Source: Pantanalinema sp. GBBB05
GTDB lineage: Bacteria > Cyanobacteriota > Cyanobacteriia > Leptolyngbyales > Leptolyngbyaceae
Reading direction: 5' to 3'
DNA length: 64,000 nt
Assembly: GCA_016743235.1 (NCBI GenBank)
Contig: VRZD01000026.1
Location: 28,114 to 92,113 of the forward strand
Shown: positions 51,087-60,513 of the stretch, piece after piece
Numbering within the stretch: the first letter of the stretch is position 1
Layout of the letters: each line of letters starts with the position of its first letter
Notes under the pieces: model-generated
Database searches by the model: none
Told to the model about the DNA's origin: nothing
The model's input: only the letters and a program-made list of their open reading frames with translations
Program-made: the position numbers and the translations under genes

Positions 51087-52106
51087 ATGGATTTAAGCAC
51101 AACGTATATGGGATTAGAGCTGCGATCGCCGTTGGTGGTGGGTGCGGCTGCTCCCTTAACCGAACACATCGATCAAATTAAGCAGATGGAAGATGCAGGC
51201 GCGGGGGCTGTAGTCTTGCACTCGATGTTTGAGGAGCAAATTCATCAGGATCAATTAGACCTGCACCACCATTTGCAATACGGCACTCACAGTTTTGCCG
51301 AAGCCCTCACCTATTTTCCAGAACCCGATATCTTCCATGTCGGTCCGGAGGGATATCTGAACCACATTCAGCAAGCCAAGGAAATGGTTGATATTCCTAT
51401 CATTGCCAGCCTGAATGGTTCTACTCCCGGCGGTTGGATTGAATACGCTCGTCAGATTGAACAAGCCGGAGCGGATGCCCTGGAACTGAACATTTACAAT
51501 ATTCCCACCAGCCTGGAACTGACTAGCGTCGAAATTGAGCAAGAATACTTGGCAATCGTGGCAGCGGTTAAAAATGCGGTCAATATTCCGATCGCCGTCA
51601 AAATCAGTCCCTACTTCACAAGTATGGCAAACATGGCCCAACGCTTAACCTTAGCTGGGGCACATGCGCTGGTGTTGTTCAACCGATTCTATCAACCCGA
51701 CATCGACATCGAATCCCTGGAAGTGCATCCTAACGTCCTACTCAGTACACCCCAAGAGTTACGCTTACCCATGCGATGGATTGCTATTCTCTATGGGCGC
51801 ATCTTTGCGGATCTGGCCGCCACTGGAGGAGTCCACCACGGCACTGATGTTGTAAGACTGTTAATGGCAGGAGCACAAATTACCATGCTGGTCAGTGTGT
51901 TATTACGTCACGGCATTGATCACTTACAGGACATTGAACGAGAATTGCGACATTGGATGGAGGAACATGATTACAGTTCAGTTCGCCAGCTTCAAGGCTG
52001 TATGTGCCAACTGAATTGTCCTAATCCCACTGAGTTTGAGCGATCGCAATATATGAAAGCGATGCAAACTTATCGACCTGCGATCGATCCTATCTATCAC
52101 CATTAG
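51087..52106 (+). CDS. dihydroorotate-dehydrogenase-like flavoprotein
   Basis: A 339-residue TIM-barrel protein. The ATG at 51087 is preferred to a GTG at 51081 because AAGGAG at 51073-51078 then has 8-base spacing. Diagnostic segments are MDLSTTYMGLELRSPLVVGAAAPLTEHI at the start (given here only as recognition), NGSTPGGWIEYARQIEQAGADALELN, IPIAVKISPYF with the FMN-proximal Lys, and the phosphate-binding GGVHHGTDVVRLLMAGA. It resembles class 1 DHODs, but the position directly after nifJ suggests a role other than pyrimidine synthesis; similar nifJ-DHOD pairs exist in other cyanobacteria as far as I recall. It could recycle or use reduced ferredoxin. Confidence 0.85.
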   Translation: MDLSTTYMGLELRSPLVVGAAAPLTEHIDQIKQMEDAGAGAVVLHSMFEEQIHQDQLDLHHHLQYGTHSFAEALTYFPEPDIFHVGPEGYLNHIQQAKEMVDIPIIASLNGSTPGGWIEYARQIEQAGADALELNIYNIPTSLELTSVEIEQEYLAIVAAVKNAVNIPIAVKISPYFTSMANMAQRLTLAGAHALVLFNRFYQPDIDIESLEVHPNVLLSTPQELRLPMRWIAILYGRIFADLAATGGVHHGTDVVRLLMAGAQITMLVSVLLRHGIDHLQDIERELRHWMEEHDYSSVRQLQGCMCQLNCPNPTEFERSQYMKAMQTYRPAIDPIYHH

Positions 52107-52241
52107 TGTGAGGGTAATTTTCGGGCAGGAGTGAATCTAAATTGCTCCTACCAAATGTAACGAATTTGCGTTCCGTTCCAAGGGGTACGTTAGCCTAGAC
52201 ATCATGCACCCTATCACGTCTGCTATCGCTCGGAATAAGTT

Positions 52242-53366
52242 ATGAAGTTTGTTGACGAATACCGGGATGCCGATCGAGTTCATCAGGTTGCTAATGCGAT
52301 CGCAGCCATCACGACTCGTCCCTGGACAATCATGGAAATCTGTGGTGGACAAACCCACAGTATTGTCAAATTTGGCTTGGATACTTTATTGCCAGAAGGC
52401 ATTACTCTGATTCACGGACCTGGCTGTCCCGTCTGCGTCACTCCCGCCGAAATCATTGATACCGCGATCGCCCTAGCAGCTTTACCCGGAGTCATTTTCT
52501 GCTCCTTTGGCGACATGCTGCGCGTCCCCGGATCCGTCAACATCGCATTACCTGATTTACTCAGCGTTAAAGCGGCTGGGGGGGATGTCCGGATTGTTTA
52601 CTCGCCATTGGATGCCCTGAAAATCGCCCACTATCACCCAGACAAACAAGTTGTTTTCTTCGCCGTCGGGTTTGAAACGACCGCTCCAGCAACGGCAATG
52701 GCGGTCTTTCAAGCCCATCAACAAGGACTACAGAACTTTTCCCTGCTGGTATCCCATGTCTTAGTGCCTCCAGCGATGGAAGCCATTCTCTCCTCACCCA
52801 ATTGTCGGGTTCAAGGATTTCTGGCGGCTGGGCATGTCTGTACTGTGATGGGTTATCACGAATATGTCGCGATCGCGCCCAAATATCATGTCCCGATCGT
52901 CGTCACTGGTTTTGAACCACTCGATGTTTTACAAGGAATTTATTTGTGTGTTCAACAATTAGAATCAGGACGAGCAGAGGTCGAAAATCAATATGTGCGA
53001 TCGGTGCGAAAACAAGGAAATGAAACCGCTCAACATTTAATTCAAACGGTGTTTGAAGTTGTGCCACAACAATGGCGTGGCATTGGTAATATTGCTCAGA
53101 GCGGGTTAGGATTACGGCAACCGTACCGTCACTTTGATGCCAGCCAGCGCTTCGCCTCACACCTTGCTCCTGCGCCTGCTTCGCCTCCCTCCGACTGTAT
53201 CAGTGGTTTAATTCTGCAAGGTATTCACAAACCTCATGACTGTCCAGCTTTCGGGACTCGCTGTACTCCAGAGCATCCTTTAGGGGCGCCAATGGTATCC
53301 TCTGAAGGGGCTTGTGCCGCCTACTATCGTTATCGTCAACCGACCGTGACAGCAAGCATTACTTAA
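52242..53366 (+). CDS. hypD: hydrogenase maturation iron-sulfur protein HypD
   Basis: Scaffold on which the Fe(CN)2CO unit is built together with HypC and HypE; 374 residues, normal length. Motifs: MEICGGQTHSIVKFGL with the catalytic Cys, HGPGCPVCVTP, the GFETTAPATA segment, the cysteines of the [4Fe-4S] site (DCISGL, HDCPAFGTRCTP), and MVSSEGACAAYYRY. All are intact. It starts 135 bases after the DHOD-like gene and is followed by hypE after 15 bases. The segment around residues 300-320 is a somewhat Ala/Pro-rich linker. Confidence 0.97.
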   Translation: MKFVDEYRDADRVHQVANAIAAITTRPWTIMEICGGQTHSIVKFGLDTLLPEGITLIHGPGCPVCVTPAEIIDTAIALAALPGVIFCSFGDMLRVPGSVNIALPDLLSVKAAGGDVRIVYSPLDALKIAHYHPDKQVVFFAVGFETTAPATAMAVFQAHQQGLQNFSLLVSHVLVPPAMEAILSSPNCRVQGFLAAGHVCTVMGYHEYVAIAPKYHVPIVVTGFEPLDVLQGIYLCVQQLESGRAEVENQYVRSVRKQGNETAQHLIQTVFEVVPQQWRGIGNIAQSGLGLRQPYRHFDASQRFASHLAPAPASPPSDCISGLILQGIHKPHDCPAFGTRCTPEHPLGAPMVSSEGACAAYYRYRQPTVTASIT

Positions 53367-53381
53367 TTCATTGGTTTTAGC

Positions 53382-54470
53382 ATGAATTTAACTCAGGATT
53401 TTACGGTGTCCTGCCCCATCCCAATCCAACAATATCCCCAGGTATTACTGGCTCACGGCGGTGGTGGGCGATTAATGCATCAACTAATTGAACAAATGTT
53501 TTTGCCAGTCTTTGGTGCAGCCGATCGCATTCAACATGATGCCGCCACCTTACAGTTATCTGGTAATAAAATTGCCTTCACTACAGATTCCTATGTGGTG
53601 CGACCACTGTTTTTTCCCGGTGGTGATATCGGCTCTTTAGCAGTACATGGCACGGTGAACGATCTAGCCATGGCAGGTGCTCGTCCCCTCTATCTCAGCT
53701 TAGGATTGATTTTAGAAGAAGGCTTACCAATGGCGACCCTGTGGCAAGTCGTGCAATCCATTCAGCAAGCGGCATTGAATGCTGGAGTCCAGATTGTCAC
53801 AGGCGACACTAAGGTTGTCGATCGCGGTAAAGGGGATGGCATTTTCATTAACACATCGGGAGTCGGTGTGATTGAGCATCCCTGGACGATCGCGCCGACT
53901 TGCGTCCAACCTGGAGATGTGATTTTACTGAATGGTGATATTGGACGCCATGGCATTGCGATTATGGCAGTCCGAGAAGGGCTAGAATTTGAAACTACAA
54001 TTGCCAGTGATTCTGCACCAGTAGCAGATTTAGTGCTAGAGCTATTGCAAGCAGGGATCGAAGTTCACTGTCTGCGGGATTTAACGCGCGGTGGTCTAGC
54101 CAGTACCCTGAACGAAATTGCGGCAGCCGCCCAAGTTACCATTACTCTTACCGAAACTCAAATTCCGGTCAATGAAGAAGTGCGGGGAGCCTGCGAAATT
54201 CTGGGACTTGACCCACTCTACATTGCTAACGAAGGACGCTTTATTGCGATCGTTCCGGCTCAGTGCGCTGATCGCGCTCTCACTATTATGCAAAATTACC
54301 AACAGCGTACTGCCAGTAACCATTCAGCTTGTTTGATTGGTCATGTCACGCCGAGATCGTCACCTCTAGCGCTTGGAATATCACCAGGACAGGTACTGCT
54401 TAACAGCCAAATTGGGTCAACTCGCATCATAGAAATGCTCAGTGGTGAACAACTACCGAGAATCTGCTAG
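53382..54470 (+). CDS. hypE: hydrogenase maturation dehydratase HypE
   Basis: Converts the carbamoyl group on its C-terminal Cys into a cyanide for the NiFe site; 362 residues. The PurM-like fold starts at LLAHGGGGRLMHQLIEQMF and includes FTTDSYVVRPLFFPGG, NDLAMAGARPL, GDTKVVDRGKGDG and LRDLTRGGLASTLNEIA. It ends in the essential PRIC motif with the catalytic C-terminal Cys. hypD precedes by 15 bases. The stop region overlaps the stop of a convergent kinase gene by 4 bases. Confidence 0.97.
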   Translation: MNLTQDFTVSCPIPIQQYPQVLLAHGGGGRLMHQLIEQMFLPVFGAADRIQHDAATLQLSGNKIAFTTDSYVVRPLFFPGGDIGSLAVHGTVNDLAMAGARPLYLSLGLILEEGLPMATLWQVVQSIQQAALNAGVQIVTGDTKVVDRGKGDGIFINTSGVGVIEHPWTIAPTCVQPGDVILLNGDIGRHGIAIMAVREGLEFETTIASDSAPVADLVLELLQAGIEVHCLRDLTRGGLASTLNEIAAAAQVTITLTETQIPVNEEVRGACEILGLDPLYIANEGRFIAIVPAQCADRALTIMQNYQQRTASNHSACLIGHVTPRSSPLALGISPGQVLLNSQIGSTRIIEMLSGEQLPRIC

Positions 54471-57400
54471 CGACTTTGCGATACTGGTAAGTAAACAGTA
54501 CAAGTTGTGCCAATGCCAACCTGGCTATCGATCGTAATGCTCCCGTGATGTAAATCTACTGCTCGTTTAATAATTGCTAATCCTAAACCATTCCCAGCTA
54601 TGGTTCCAACATTTTCTCCTCGATGAAAAGGATGAAACAAATGCGGCAAATCTGCTTCAGGAATTCCAATACCTTGATCTTGAATCTCTAAAATTAATTG
54701 ATTATCGAGACAGTGAAGGCTAAATGTAATTGAACCCTCAGCATACGAATACTTAATCGCATTTGACAGCAAGTTTTCCAAGATTTGTCGCAATAGTTTT
54801 TCATCCAGTTCGGCTGATATAACTGGCTCACTACAAGTAAACAGAATATTTTGTTCAGTTGTACTGGTTTGTAAGTCTTCTACCAAATTCCGACAAAACG
54901 CTACTATATCAATCAATTTGGGAGTGCATGAAATTTTGCCTACTTCAGCTTTACTTAAGGTTAAAACATCATCTAGAAGTTGGGTTAGATGTTGCACTGC
55001 CGATCGAATGCGTTGATAATGCTTTTGTTTCTTGGTTTCAGACCATCGTTCACCTGAATGCTCTAGTAACTCAGCTGACCCTAAAATAGTAGTGAGTGGA
55101 GTCCGAAACTCATGGGATGTGTTGGTAATAAAGCGCGATTTCAGTTCATTCAGTTCCTTTTCTTGTTCTAATGCCTGAAGAGTTTTTGCTTCAATTTGTT
55201 TCCGCACGGTGATATCAGTTGAAATCCCACCAACGGCATAAGGAATTCCAGCTGCATTTAGCAAGGGGAACTTGACGGAAAGATACGTATGAATGCCATC
55301 GGATTGTTGTATAGTTTCTTCAAACTCTAAGCTCGTCCGAGCTGCCAAAACTTTCTGATCGTTGTGCCAGAGCAGATCAGCAGTGCTTTCTGGAAACAAT
55401 TCGTGATATGTCTTACCTATGATATCCGCTTGTGACCTTCCCAAAAGTGCTTGTAAGCGCCGATTCATTAACAAATGACGACCTTGCGTGTCTTTAAGGT
55501 AAATCATGGTTTGGGCATTATCCAGAATTGCCTGTAATCGAGCTTCACTTTGTCGCTGGGCTTCCTCTGAACTAGCTAATTCCTCCGTGAGTTTTTTCCG
55601 CCGAATAATTTCTGATTGCAAATAAGCGTTGGCATTTTCTAGTTCTTCAGTCCGTTCCTGAATCCGAGTTTCTAGTTCATCCCGCGATCGCAATAATTCC
55701 GCTTCAAATCGCTTACGTTCACTAATGTTATGGCAGATGCAGATTAACCCACCATCTTCTAAGCGGGTCAAAGCCATCTCTTGAAAAATGGGTCTACCAC
55801 TTTGATGCTTACCGATTACCTCACCCCGCCAATAACCCTGTTGGCTGAGAGTTGGTAAGATCTCCTGTTCAAAGCGAGTTCCTTCACTTGTATCGTACAG
55901 TTCTCGCCAACTCTTACCGATCAAATCTTCCGGATTATGATAACCAAATAGTTGGGCATGAGCTTGATTCAGGTAAGTATAACGACCTGATTGATCGAGA
56001 ATAGCGACTCCATCGATCGACGTTTCAATCGCGGTTAGTTGTCGCTTTAATAACTCCTCCGTTTGCTTACTGGCTGTAATATCAATGGCTACATTCAATA
56101 AACAGGATTGACTATCCAATTCAATTAAATGGGAGGATAGCGACATCTTGCGTACTTGCCCATCTTTAACTTTAGAATGCATGAGCATTTCCCGCACTGC
56201 TCCTTGTTCCCGCAATGTCTCCAGAAATTGGGTTTTCTCAGCTTCAGACAACCAAAACTGTAATTGGGCAGAGGTACGACCGATCGCCTCAACACGACTG
56301 TAACCCGTACTCTCAGTCCAACTGGCATTGACATCCAAATGTGTTCCGTCAGGAAAGGTCGTAATGCTGAGAGGAACTGGGCTGCAATGGAATGCGGTGG
56401 CAAATCGTTGTTGAGATGCCTGTAAATCAGCTTCTGCTTGTCTCCGTTGGGTGACATCTAAGACTAAGGACAGCACTGAAATCAAGTTACCCGACTCGTC
56501 AAATAGTGCCGAGTTGTACCACTCACAGTAAATGATTGATTGGTTTTTTGTATAGTTACAGTTACAGTAAGTTCCTTGAGGCTGGCTACCATCTCTCAAA
56601 CTAGACATCGCTAGCTGAACGTCTGCTCGATCGGCTTCATAGATTAACTGCAAATGATCTGCATCCAAGCCGATGACTTCCTCTGCTGTCCAGCCAAATA
56701 GTTGTTCTGCCTGAGCCGACCAGCCCCGAATTCGCAAATCCCGATCCCACTCAATGACCGCTAGAGGTGAGTTATCGATTAAACACGCTAACTCTCGATA
56801 GGCTTTTTGTAGCGCGATCGTGCGTTCTTGTACCCGCTGCTCTAGTTCATCATGGGAACGTTGAAGTGCTTCTTCCGCCAGCTTACGAGATGTAATATCA
56901 CGCGCTACCGTATAGACTAATTGTTCCTCCAGAACTCGTACAGCCCTCCAGGACAGCCACTTGTAAGAACCATCCTGACAACAACACCGAATTTCAAAAA
57001 CCCCGATCGTTGCTCCTTTAGCTAACCGTTGCATCTGGAACAGCACGTCTTGGCGATCGTCTGGATGAATTAAATCCATGAATGACAGTACTAAGAATTC
57101 TTCAATGCCATACCCAAGAATTAACGTGACGGCTGGATTTACCTGCCGAAACTGCCAATTCAAGTCAGCAATTCCCAAAATATCGAGTGGTAATTGGAAA
57201 AATCGATCACGCTCTTCTTCCAGTTTTTTGCGATCGGTAATGTCCAGCAATACCCCATCCCATACCACAACACCATCTTCTAGCCGAGTTGGTTTAGCCA
57301 TGCCTTCCACCCACTTAAGGTGACCGGATGGGGTCAGAATTCGCCACTGCATATTCCAGGGTTGCAGACTTTCACCAGAATGCTGAATAGATATGGCTAG

Positions 57401-57649
57401 CGCTGATTGATCCTCGCCATACGTCATGTTCCACAAAACTTGGGCATCATTTTGGATAACCTCTGGTGCCACCTCATAAATCGCTAAACACTTGTAACCA
57501 ACAAACGGAAAACGACCTGACCCATCTGGGTAACGCACATATTGATAAATCATTCCTGGTATATTGCTAACCATCCGCCGGAAGTGCTCATCGGACATGA
57601 ATGCTAACGGCTCTACTGGTTCAACTACCCTTTTACTAGGCGGTGTCAT
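54467..57649 (-). CDS. soluble multi-PAS sensor histidine kinase
   Basis: A 1060-residue kinase with no membrane segment. PAS domains start near residues 19, 147, 294, 420, 545 and 715, separated by coiled coils (HDELEQRVQERT, RDELETRIQERTEELENANAYL). HisKA contains His846 in FITNTSHEFRTPLTTILG; HATPase has LRQILENLLSNAIKYS and GIGIPEADLPHLFHPF and GNGLGLAI. No receiver is fused. The adjacent gene at 57660 (10-base gap) encodes a receiver-HATPase protein and is probably upstream in the same operon, so the two could interact. Confidence 0.88.
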   Translation of the reverse strand: MTPPSKRVVEPVEPLAFMSDEHFRRMVSNIPGMIYQYVRYPDGSGRFPFVGYKCLAIYEVAPEVIQNDAQVLWNMTYGEDQSALAISIQHSGESLQPWNMQWRILTPSGHLKWVEGMAKPTRLEDGVVVWDGVLLDITDRKKLEEERDRFFQLPLDILGIADLNWQFRQVNPAVTLILGYGIEEFLVLSFMDLIHPDDRQDVLFQMQRLAKGATIGVFEIRCCCQDGSYKWLSWRAVRVLEEQLVYTVARDITSRKLAEEALQRSHDELEQRVQERTIALQKAYRELACLIDNSPLAVIEWDRDLRIRGWSAQAEQLFGWTAEEVIGLDADHLQLIYEADRADVQLAMSSLRDGSQPQGTYCNCNYTKNQSIIYCEWYNSALFDESGNLISVLSLVLDVTQRRQAEADLQASQQRFATAFHCSPVPLSITTFPDGTHLDVNASWTESTGYSRVEAIGRTSAQLQFWLSEAEKTQFLETLREQGAVREMLMHSKVKDGQVRKMSLSSHLIELDSQSCLLNVAIDITASKQTEELLKRQLTAIETSIDGVAILDQSGRYTYLNQAHAQLFGYHNPEDLIGKSWRELYDTSEGTRFEQEILPTLSQQGYWRGEVIGKHQSGRPIFQEMALTRLEDGGLICICHNISERKRFEAELLRSRDELETRIQERTEELENANAYLQSEIIRRKKLTEELASSEEAQRQSEARLQAILDNAQTMIYLKDTQGRHLLMNRRLQALLGRSQADIIGKTYHELFPESTADLLWHNDQKVLAARTSLEFEETIQQSDGIHTYLSVKFPLLNAAGIPYAVGGISTDITVRKQIEAKTLQALEQEKELNELKSRFITNTSHEFRTPLTTILGSAELLEHSGERWSETKKQKHYQRIRSAVQHLTQLLDDVLTLSKAEVGKISCTPKLIDIVAFCRNLVEDLQTSTTEQNILFTCSEPVISAELDEKLLRQILENLLSNAIKYSYAEGSITFSLHCLDNQLILEIQDQGIGIPEADLPHLFHPFHRGENVGTIAGNGLGLAIIKRAVDLHHGSITIDSQVGIGTTCTVYLPVSQSR

Positions 57650-57659
57650 AGCGGTTCAC

Positions 57660-58805
57660 TCACTGCAGCTTAGTGGACAGAAATGGCGACTGCTCTCCAG
57701 CACCATAAAACAGACCACCTGGTAGATTAATTCGAACCATCGTCTGCTGATAGGGCACACTTCTAAGCGCAAATTTTCCACCGTATAGTTCAACAGTTCG
57801 TTTTGCGATCGCCAACCCTAATCCACACCCTCTTTGCTCAAAGGAACGCCGATCAAATTGCTTTAAAGCATCAATTTCGGCAATCTGTTGTTCCGTCATA
57901 CCTCGCCCAGTATTGGCGATCACTAAATCAAACGAGTGCTCACTAGCACAACCAACGATCCGAACGGGAGTGCCATGTTTAGAAAATTTGAACGCATTGC
58001 TCACGATCTCTTGGATGACTTTGCGCAAATCAAATTCCGATAGTCGCACAATGCCTTCTCGCACTTCCATCTGTAAATCAGCAGATCTCCCAGCTTCCTG
58101 TGCAACTTGTAAAGCAACTTCAATAATTACGTCCTGGGTAAGGCTACGACTACGAGTTTGGCGAAAGACTTTTACTTGTTCGGGATCTCGATAAACCGCT
58201 TCCAAACTGACATAGATTAAGAAATTTTGGGCAATCCGATGTAGCGATTTACTGGCATCCTGAATCATTCTGGCAACCTCAACAGCTTCCAGAGGCTGAA
58301 TATCCTCCTGTTCCTCAATGAGAAATTGAGTCATACCCAAAATGTCATTGAGCGGTACCATCAGTTCGCGGGGTAAGGCAAACACAATTTCGTTACAAAG
58401 CCGGTTTAGCTTCATTTGAGTTTGCTGGGCGATCGCGGTTTTCTTCACCAACTGCATCGTTACCGCTTTTAGTAGTTCATCGACAGTAAATGGCTTGGTT
58501 AAATAGTCATCTGCTCCCTGCTCCATTCCTTGACGCATGTAAACCCGATCGGCTTTTGCCGTGAGAAAGATCACGGGAATCATCTGGGTTGCCCGATCTT
58601 GGCGGAGCGTTTGCAGTACACCATACCCATCTAGCTCTGGCATCATAATGTCGCATAGGATCAGACTAGGATGTTCTTGTTGAGCCAGTTGAATGCCCGA
58701 TCGTCCATTCGCCGCTGTAAAAACCTCAAACCCTTCAAGCTCCAAAATTTCCTGAAGGTTTTCTCGAATGGTCAGTTCATCTTCTATAACCAAAATCTTT
58801 TCCAT
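57660..58805 (-). CDS. receiver-HATPase protein with degenerate DHp (no phospho-acceptor His)
   Basis: A 381-residue protein. The N-terminal receiver (ILVIEDELTIRENL, Asp in LILCDIMMPELDGYGV, Lys in DDYLTKPFTVDEL) is intact. The central helical domain looks like a HisKA segment, but where HELRTPL is expected it reads PRELMVPL, with Arg146 in place of His. The HATPase domain retains LRKVIQEIVSNAFKFSKH and the G-boxes (NTGRGMTE, GCGLGLAIAKRTVELYGG). It may therefore be a pseudo-kinase whose ATPase domain acts as a regulated output, or it may use another acceptor. The gene directly downstream encodes a multi-PAS kinase. Confidence 0.82.
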   Translation of the reverse strand: MEKILVIEDELTIRENLQEILELEGFEVFTAANGRSGIQLAQQEHPSLILCDIMMPELDGYGVLQTLRQDRATQMIPVIFLTAKADRVYMRQGMEQGADDYLTKPFTVDELLKAVTMQLVKKTAIAQQTQMKLNRLCNEIVFALPRELMVPLNDILGMTQFLIEEQEDIQPLEAVEVARMIQDASKSLHRIAQNFLIYVSLEAVYRDPEQVKVFRQTRSRSLTQDVIIEVALQVAQEAGRSADLQMEVREGIVRLSEFDLRKVIQEIVSNAFKFSKHGTPVRIVGCASEHSFDLVIANTGRGMTEQQIAEIDALKQFDRRSFEQRGCGLGLAIAKRTVELYGGKFALRSVPYQQTMVRINLPGGLFYGAGEQSPFLSTKLQ

Positions 58806-59389
58806 TACTTGATGCCCCTATCGAATAAGCAATTTTTGGAAGCAAATCTGAATTGAACGAACATCCATGCCTAAATTCACTTTGTATAGAAGTTCTTATC
58901 CTTCATGATGGCGGATCACCTCACAAAACCCCATCCTGACAAATTGGGAAGTCAATCTCTCCGTATTTTAGGTAGGACTACTTTGATGGCTCTGAGTCAG
59001 TACCGAATCATTACTTAGCTCAGGCAAGCATTTCTGGAGTTTTGTTCTCTCAAAATACAGCTTGTGGCTAAATCGAGGTCTAGTAACCAACGGCTTAGGC
59101 ATTAGTACGTAATATGATCTCCGTACTGCTCAGACAACCTACGGATAGCTAAATTGAATCAAAACTTGTTAGATACTCTGATGGCAAACCAGCAAGTCAT
59201 CAATCACAATAACCTTAGCTCCTTACAGGGCTATGATCCGTTTAGGCGGCGGATGTCCTTTATTCGATAGCAAAGCAGTTTAGCTTAATCAGGTTTGATT
59301 AAGCTAAACTCCTACTTCTCTTTAATAGGCAGTTTTTAATTGCTATCAACTATTAGTTCATCAACTACCTATAACCATTTTTCTAAAAT
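58806..59389. other. intergenic region between two receiver genes
   Basis: About 580 bases without a convincing gene. It contains a perfect inverted repeat at 59277-59310 and is AT-rich between 59310 and 59389. Part of it upstream of 58805 must hold the promoter for the 57660-58805 operon; no consensus was confidently identified. Confidence 0.4.
59277..59310 (-). terminator. perfect 15-bp stem with 4-base loop
   Basis: AGTTTAGCTTAATCA (59277-59291) and TGATTAAGCTAAACT (59296-59310) are exact reverse complements around a GGTT loop. The stem lies about 80 bases after the stop of the gene at 59390-60106, on its downstream side. A T-run is lacking, so if it is a terminator it is not a typical Rho-independent one. 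It may alternatively be a binding site. Confidence 0.45.
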
Positions 59390-60106
59390 TTAACGGTTCA
59401 GTAGTTTAAATCGTTGGAGTAACTGAGTATTTTCCGGTGTAAGTAGTTCTTGAAGGTTGGCAATTTCGTTGAGAAGTTGAATTTCACGAGCACATTCTTT
59501 CTGGAGAATAGTCAGATATTGCTCACGTTCCACATCTGAATCGGCTTGCTTCAACAAATGAATTGCCATGTTAATACTAGAAAGTGGATCGCGTAAATCT
59601 TGGGATAGCTTATGCAGTAGCTCAGTTTTAAGCGATTCCAGCTGTTGGCTTTCCTGGAGTTTTTGTTGGTGTTGGAGGGATTCTTGTTTTAGTTGCCTGA
59701 CTCGTTGCCGTTCATCTGTATACTTCTGGGTTAAACGGAGTTGACGTTCCAAGCGACTAGAAATTGCTCCTAATAACTCTTCCGCCGTAAACGGTTTAGT
59801 TAGATAGTCATCCGCGCCCAAGTCCATCCCTTGTCGCTGGTCAGTTCGACTGGCTTTAGCGGTAAGAAAAATGACTGGAATCGTTTCTGTGATTGCATCC
59901 TGGCGCAAAGCCATTAATACTCCATACCCATCTAATTCTGGCATCATAATGTCACATAGAATCAGATCAGGTACTTTCGATCGTGCCAACTGAATTCCTA
60001 CTACACCATTATCGGCTGTAATGACTTCAAATCCATAGCCTTCCAGCACTTCTCTCGTATTTTCTTGAATCGTAACTTCATCTTCGATCACTAGGATTTG
60101 TGTCAT
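59390..60106 (-). CDS. response regulator with truncated, His-less DHp domain
   Basis: A 238-residue protein starting at the ATG at 60106 (MTQILVIEDEVTIQENTREVL), preceded by GGGAAA; a longer frame from 60187 is unlikely to be used. The receiver has Asp in LILCDIMMPELDGYGV and the Lys of TKPFTAEEL. A Gln-rich coiled coil links to a single DHp-like helical pair LLHKLSQDLRDPLSSINMA, in which Gln169 replaces the phospho-acceptor His. No HATPase domain follows; the protein ends after 70 residues. It could be a dimerisation-type adaptor or a decayed kinase. Its receiver is closely similar to that of the protein at 57660. Confidence 0.8.
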   Translation of the reverse strand: MTQILVIEDEVTIQENTREVLEGYGFEVITADNGVVGIQLARSKVPDLILCDIMMPELDGYGVLMALRQDAITETIPVIFLTAKASRTDQRQGMDLGADDYLTKPFTAEELLGAISSRLERQLRLTQKYTDERQRVRQLKQESLQHQQKLQESQQLESLKTELLHKLSQDLRDPLSSINMAIHLLKQADSDVEREQYLTILQKECAREIQLLNEIANLQELLTPENTQLLQRFKLLNR

Positions 60107-60513
60107 AACGGTGCTTTCCCTGCTAATTCCCCTTCCAAGGTAACTATCTGAATGCCGATGACGAAGAGCTATTGTTAGATTGCCCAAAAATTAGTTTGGT
60201 TTATCGTTAAATTATATTTAGTTTATTGGGAATACCGCAGTCAACGTGAATAGCAATTTCAGCATAGTGAAAGGGAAAACTGAGAAGTAACCCTTAGCCA
60301 AGAGCTGCATTGCATCTATCCATCAGCGAATAGCCAGCACGTAATGCCCTCTGAAATTTGCATTAAGAGAGAAAACTATATCATCGTTAATAAAAACTGC
60401 CTTGATCTAATCAAAACCCTTCTGTCTCATTTTGAACGACGATACATCTTTCAATCAGAGTACTAATTGCTTAATTAAAATCAATCAGTTCCGAGTTCCT
60501 AGGAGTAAGCCTA
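60107..60513. other. divergent promoter region
   Basis: About 400 bases between the divergent genes at 59390-60106 and 60514-61581. No gene, tRNA or clear inverted repeat was noticed. It is AT-rich from 60195 to 60290 and from 60360 to 60490. Promoters for both flanking genes are expected here. Confidence 0.4.
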
